Source: Chimonanthus salicifolius
Taxonomy: Eukaryota; Streptophyta; Magnoliopsida; Laurales; Calycanthaceae
NCBI GenBank assembly: GCA_013350335.1
Contig: CM023540.1
Coordinates: 30,421,175 to 30,485,174, forward strand
DNA: 64,000 nt
Direction of reading: 5' to 3'
Shown: in pieces, positions 60,714-64,000 of the stretch
Layout of the letters: every line of letters begins with the position of its first letter
Numbering within the stretch: position 1 is the stretch's first letter
Position numbers and translations under genes: made by a program
The notes under the pieces: model-generated
The model's input: only the letters and a program-made list of their open reading frames with translations
Told to the model about the DNA's origin: nothing
Databases searched by the model: none

Positions 60714-61369
60714 TCCCATGGATATGAAAGCCACATTTTACCAATGATGATAGTTAATCTAGAACCGTTAAATTCTTGGCCATTGAAAATTTGTGAGAGA
60801 CTTAATTCACCAATGAAACATGTGTAAGGAGTTTGAGTTCAATCCTCTTTTAAGTTGCATCAGCAGTTAGGTTTGAGTTGATTGTGAGATTGTTATGTGA
60901 ACCTACCATCACTCTTTTAATGAGAAAAATCCAATTAATCCTAGTTCAAGAGATTATTTGTAGATATGTCTGATTAGAATATGTAATCACAAGACTGAAT
61001 GGGCCAGGTTTGCTAAGCGCACAATGAATTGAATGTGCTACTTGGCAAAAGCCTAAGAGCCCCAACACACCAAAACCTAAGAAAAAATTGCTAAACATAC
61101 ATACGCATGAACACCCAACTTAGACCTTATTAAATATTTATATCCAACAGTTCCAAACTTTTAGATCGTGACCACGATGACAGTAGCATGCGGCTAAGCT
61201 TCTAATCTTCATTCTATTCAATTCAAAACTACGACTATCATAATCAACCAGGAATTAGATAGAAAGAGACAGTCATGTTATCTTGACTCGTGGGATTCAA
61301 ATTCCGTACATTTTCAAGAGTTCGATTACGTGTCATTTGTTTCTACCAGGAGTTGAAAAAAAGGTCTCA

Positions 61370-61440
61370 GCCGATATATCGGCCGATGCGATATATCGAC
61401 CGATATCTCATTATCGGCCGATATGATGCGGCCGATATTC
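61370..61440. repeat. Short patch of GGCCGATAT palindromes
   Basis: Four or five copies of ATCGGCCGATA-type words, the same motif as the field at 34.2-35.0 kb. Confidence 0.7.
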
Positions 61441-61664
61441 GGACCTCTGGTTTCTACTATAGTTGGTTGATACATAATCTCATGTTTTGATTTCTTTTAT
61501 AAAAAGTTCTTAAAAATAAACAAAATAAAACACTAGAGTCTAGAATTTCTTTAGAAAAGCTCATGTGAAAAATGATATAGAGAAGTAGGCTATGAGATGG
61601 GTACGTATCGCCTGCTATAGGTTGATATGCACCCGTTCGGACCTCGGCGTCAATGCACCGATGC

Positions 61665-61990
61665 ATATGAAAAATTATTGAAACCGACCTAATTCGCCTC
61701 GAATTGCTAACCAGACTCAGCTTGAGTGTTGACTCGAATTGTCGGTCCTACTCAATCCAAGTGCTATATTAAATTTTTTGAGTGGGTCAAGTCGGATCAA
61801 TTCAGGTCAGGGTCGAGTTAATTTTAAAAAAGCTTGACCCGACCTGACCCGAATTTAATTCAGTATTTTTTCTTTAACACGACCAGACTCTAATTTAAAA
61901 AATGTAAAACCCCTAACACACTTGATTTCTCAGATCGGGTCATGCTCGCGGATTAAAACTCCTCGACCCAAGTTTCACCCCACCCAAAAA
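61665..61990. mobile_element. hAT-like GGGTCGG-type element, degraded
   Basis: Shares GACCCGACCTGACCCGAA, GATTTCTCAGATCGGGTCATGC and CCAAGTTTCACCCC with the better-preserved copy at 12729-13088, in the same orientation. Target duplication not recognisable. Confidence 0.5.
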
Positions 61991-64000
61991 TAGACCACTC
62001 TTTTGAACCATGGGGCCTCACATCATGATTGGTGTGGTATAGCCATACTACAGTGTATACCAAACCAAAATGCAAGATAGGCTAAAGTTCTCCAATCTGT
62101 CTATCACAAATATCCATTTCAGGGCTTCAAGGTTTTCTATTGTTTTTAAGACTCATTGTCATTATCTTGCAAGTAATTAGTGATTCACTCCGGTCAACGG
62201 TATTACCAATATTTGAAGCCCAATGAATTGTAAGGGACTCATACTAGGACCTAACAGCAGCACATTATTGAAATTTGAAAACTTATACCTACTAAAAATT
62301 CTTTTGAAGACCAGGATTTGACCTAGTACAATTAGATCATTATCCATTTGAAACGAGAATATATTATTATAATAATAATTGGGTTTTGTTATCCTTGATG
62401 TGTACCACAATGCCAATAGAATATGAATCTGGCCAGGGCCCAATTCAATCACCTTGAGTCCACAACTTCAGGATCCATATTCAGATCACATCATCAAACA
62501 AGCCCAATTTGTGGGTTTGTATGTAATCTTTCTGGCCCGATAAATTGGGTGTATAACTCGCAAATCGAGGCTCAGACAATATATCTAGAACTCCATTTAT
62601 CTAAGGTTGGCTTTTCTAATTCTACTTCTCCATTTGACTCTATTATAACCTATACTATTAATAACTTCATGATTTATAATGTCTTTCTTTATTCATTCGC
62701 TCTATATTTTCAATATAATAGTGATTTGTAACCTCTCAACTTTATATACCAGAGTTGTCTCTCTTATCGTACAACGTTAAAGCTCTGTTGAATGAAGACC
62801 TAACATGACATGGTCCCTAAGGTAATTAAGAACTTCTTTCCTTTGCCATTAAGAGCTTGTTATTTAATTAATCTGTATGAAGATCACAATAGAGCATAAG
62901 CTAGACAATCAACTTCTGAAAAATAATTTATCAAATACATTATAATTCAAATAAATGGTAGAAATGGCTTTCACAATAATGATGAAATGAAGGCCATAAA
63001 TAATAAAAGATTTTGTTTCAACCTCGTTTTCGGCAATGAAAGAGAGACAGAGAGATCTTCTATGTTGCAGGTATCTTTCTATTCTAACTAACCTTGAACA
63101 CACTATGATTAGCTTACTAATTAATTCTAAGAAAGATAACATAATCAAATCTAACATGATTTAATCTCATCTTCTCTGATTTGCTTATATTATCTTATTA
63201 GCTTGAGCATTAAACATTCTTTTAAGAGTCTGACAGTTGACAGCCCACTTAGAGAGGATATATCTAATTGGATAATTTGTATAGAATCTTCAGTCATAGG
63301 AAATATCTAAATTTTTTAATAATTATAATTTCATATCTAAGTCTTCAAATTCAATTAAAAAAATGTATATATTCTATCACTTTTAGTGGTTCTCTAAAAC
63401 AATGTAAGAATAACTTTTGTAGGAAGCACATGGATAGATTTGGGACTTTGTATTTTCGATTTATAAGAACTTAATTTTTTTTTATAGAATGATAAAATGA
63501 TTAGATAGGTATTAATTTTTATTCATCATCTGTCCACGTGTCATCTAGATAGCCTATCTATCTCTAAGAACAGCTTTGACTTGGGATGATTTCTGCAGAA
63601 GCCACTAATCATTGCACTGAAACACTTAATAATATATAAAAGTAAAGTGACTTAATTGTAATTAATTTTTAAATGTCAGAACTGAGATTTATGAAAATAA
63701 AAATTGATGGGTTTTCTGCAATAAACCTAAATGAGAGAGACCTGTATATAATTATGATAACTAATAACAAATTAATCATAGCCAATTATGAGTAGTAAGG
63801 TCGGATTTTTTCTGGAGCTTCCTTGTTTTGTTCAGTTTTCCTTTCTGTTTCGGGGCTTATTCCCTTTTTTATCTTTTTGCATTCTCCTTTTCATGTCTTT
63901 TGTACATCTGTTGATGGAGGGTTTGTTCTTCCTTTCTTGTCATTGCTTCTCTTGTAAGTTTGTCATGTTTTTTTTTTCTTCTATAATTTACTTCAAATCT
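61991..64000. other. Intergenic to the window end, nothing recognised
   Basis: A/T-rich with no conserved protein motif, splice-consistent exon or bounded transposon. Several short open frames are consistent with chance. Confidence 0.5.

Overview
This is nuclear DNA of a flowering plant. It carries interrupted plant-specific gene families (auxin receptor, phytocyanin, kinesin-14, bHLH, two CASP-like proteins, a SWEET sugar transporter), long AT-rich intergenic stretches, and many small transposable elements: TRIM, SINE, Stowaway, hAT-like and Mutator-like. The species cannot be fixed from sequence alone. Exon boundaries were derived by hand from GT/GC-AG sites, reading phase and family conservation.

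Layout. (1) 1-2003 (+): 3' part of a TIR1-type auxin receptor F-box gene, with the miR393 target site. (2) 9834-12091 (-): two-exon early-nodulin-like phytocyanin with GPI-type ends; its intron holds a SINE and an LTR remnant. (3) 12535-13288: complete TRIM retrotransposon with a perfect 5-bp target duplication, split by a nested hAT-like element. (4) 13737-18174 (-): ten-exon kinesin-14 with one GC-AG intron; a (GA)n-bearing unit is triplicated upstream of it. (5) 19.2-31.7 kb: no gene seen, but two Mutator-like elements with target duplications, a TRIM, and five copies of an approximately 280-bp palindromic module in two clusters. (6) 31707-32878 (-): two-exon bHLH factor. (7) 34.2-36.0 kb: GGCCGATAT palindrome field, minisatellite, Stowaway MITE. 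(8) 36834-39093 (-) and 43973-46274 (+): two head-to-head CASP-like genes, each predicted to encode 196 aa, one of them lacking an intron. (9) 50139-51965 (+): intronless open frame for a 608-aa low-complexity, tandem-repeat protein of unknown function, with a TATA box and a solo TRIM LTR upstream. (10) 52.7-55.5 kb: diverged direct segmental duplication, followed by a nearly perfect approximately 100-bp-arm hairpin. (11) 56190-58423 (-): clade III-like SWEET gene, intact except for two single-base frameshifts. (12) 58.4-64 kb: TRIM and hAT-like remnants, no gene seen.

These genes do not form a functional cluster. Each works separately: auxin perception, cell surface, microtubule motor, transcription, membrane-domain scaffold, sugar efflux. 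The most unusual content is in the repeats: modular fold-back units found both alone and inside a Mutator-like element, a young long hairpin, and a repeat-built open frame with no recognised family.
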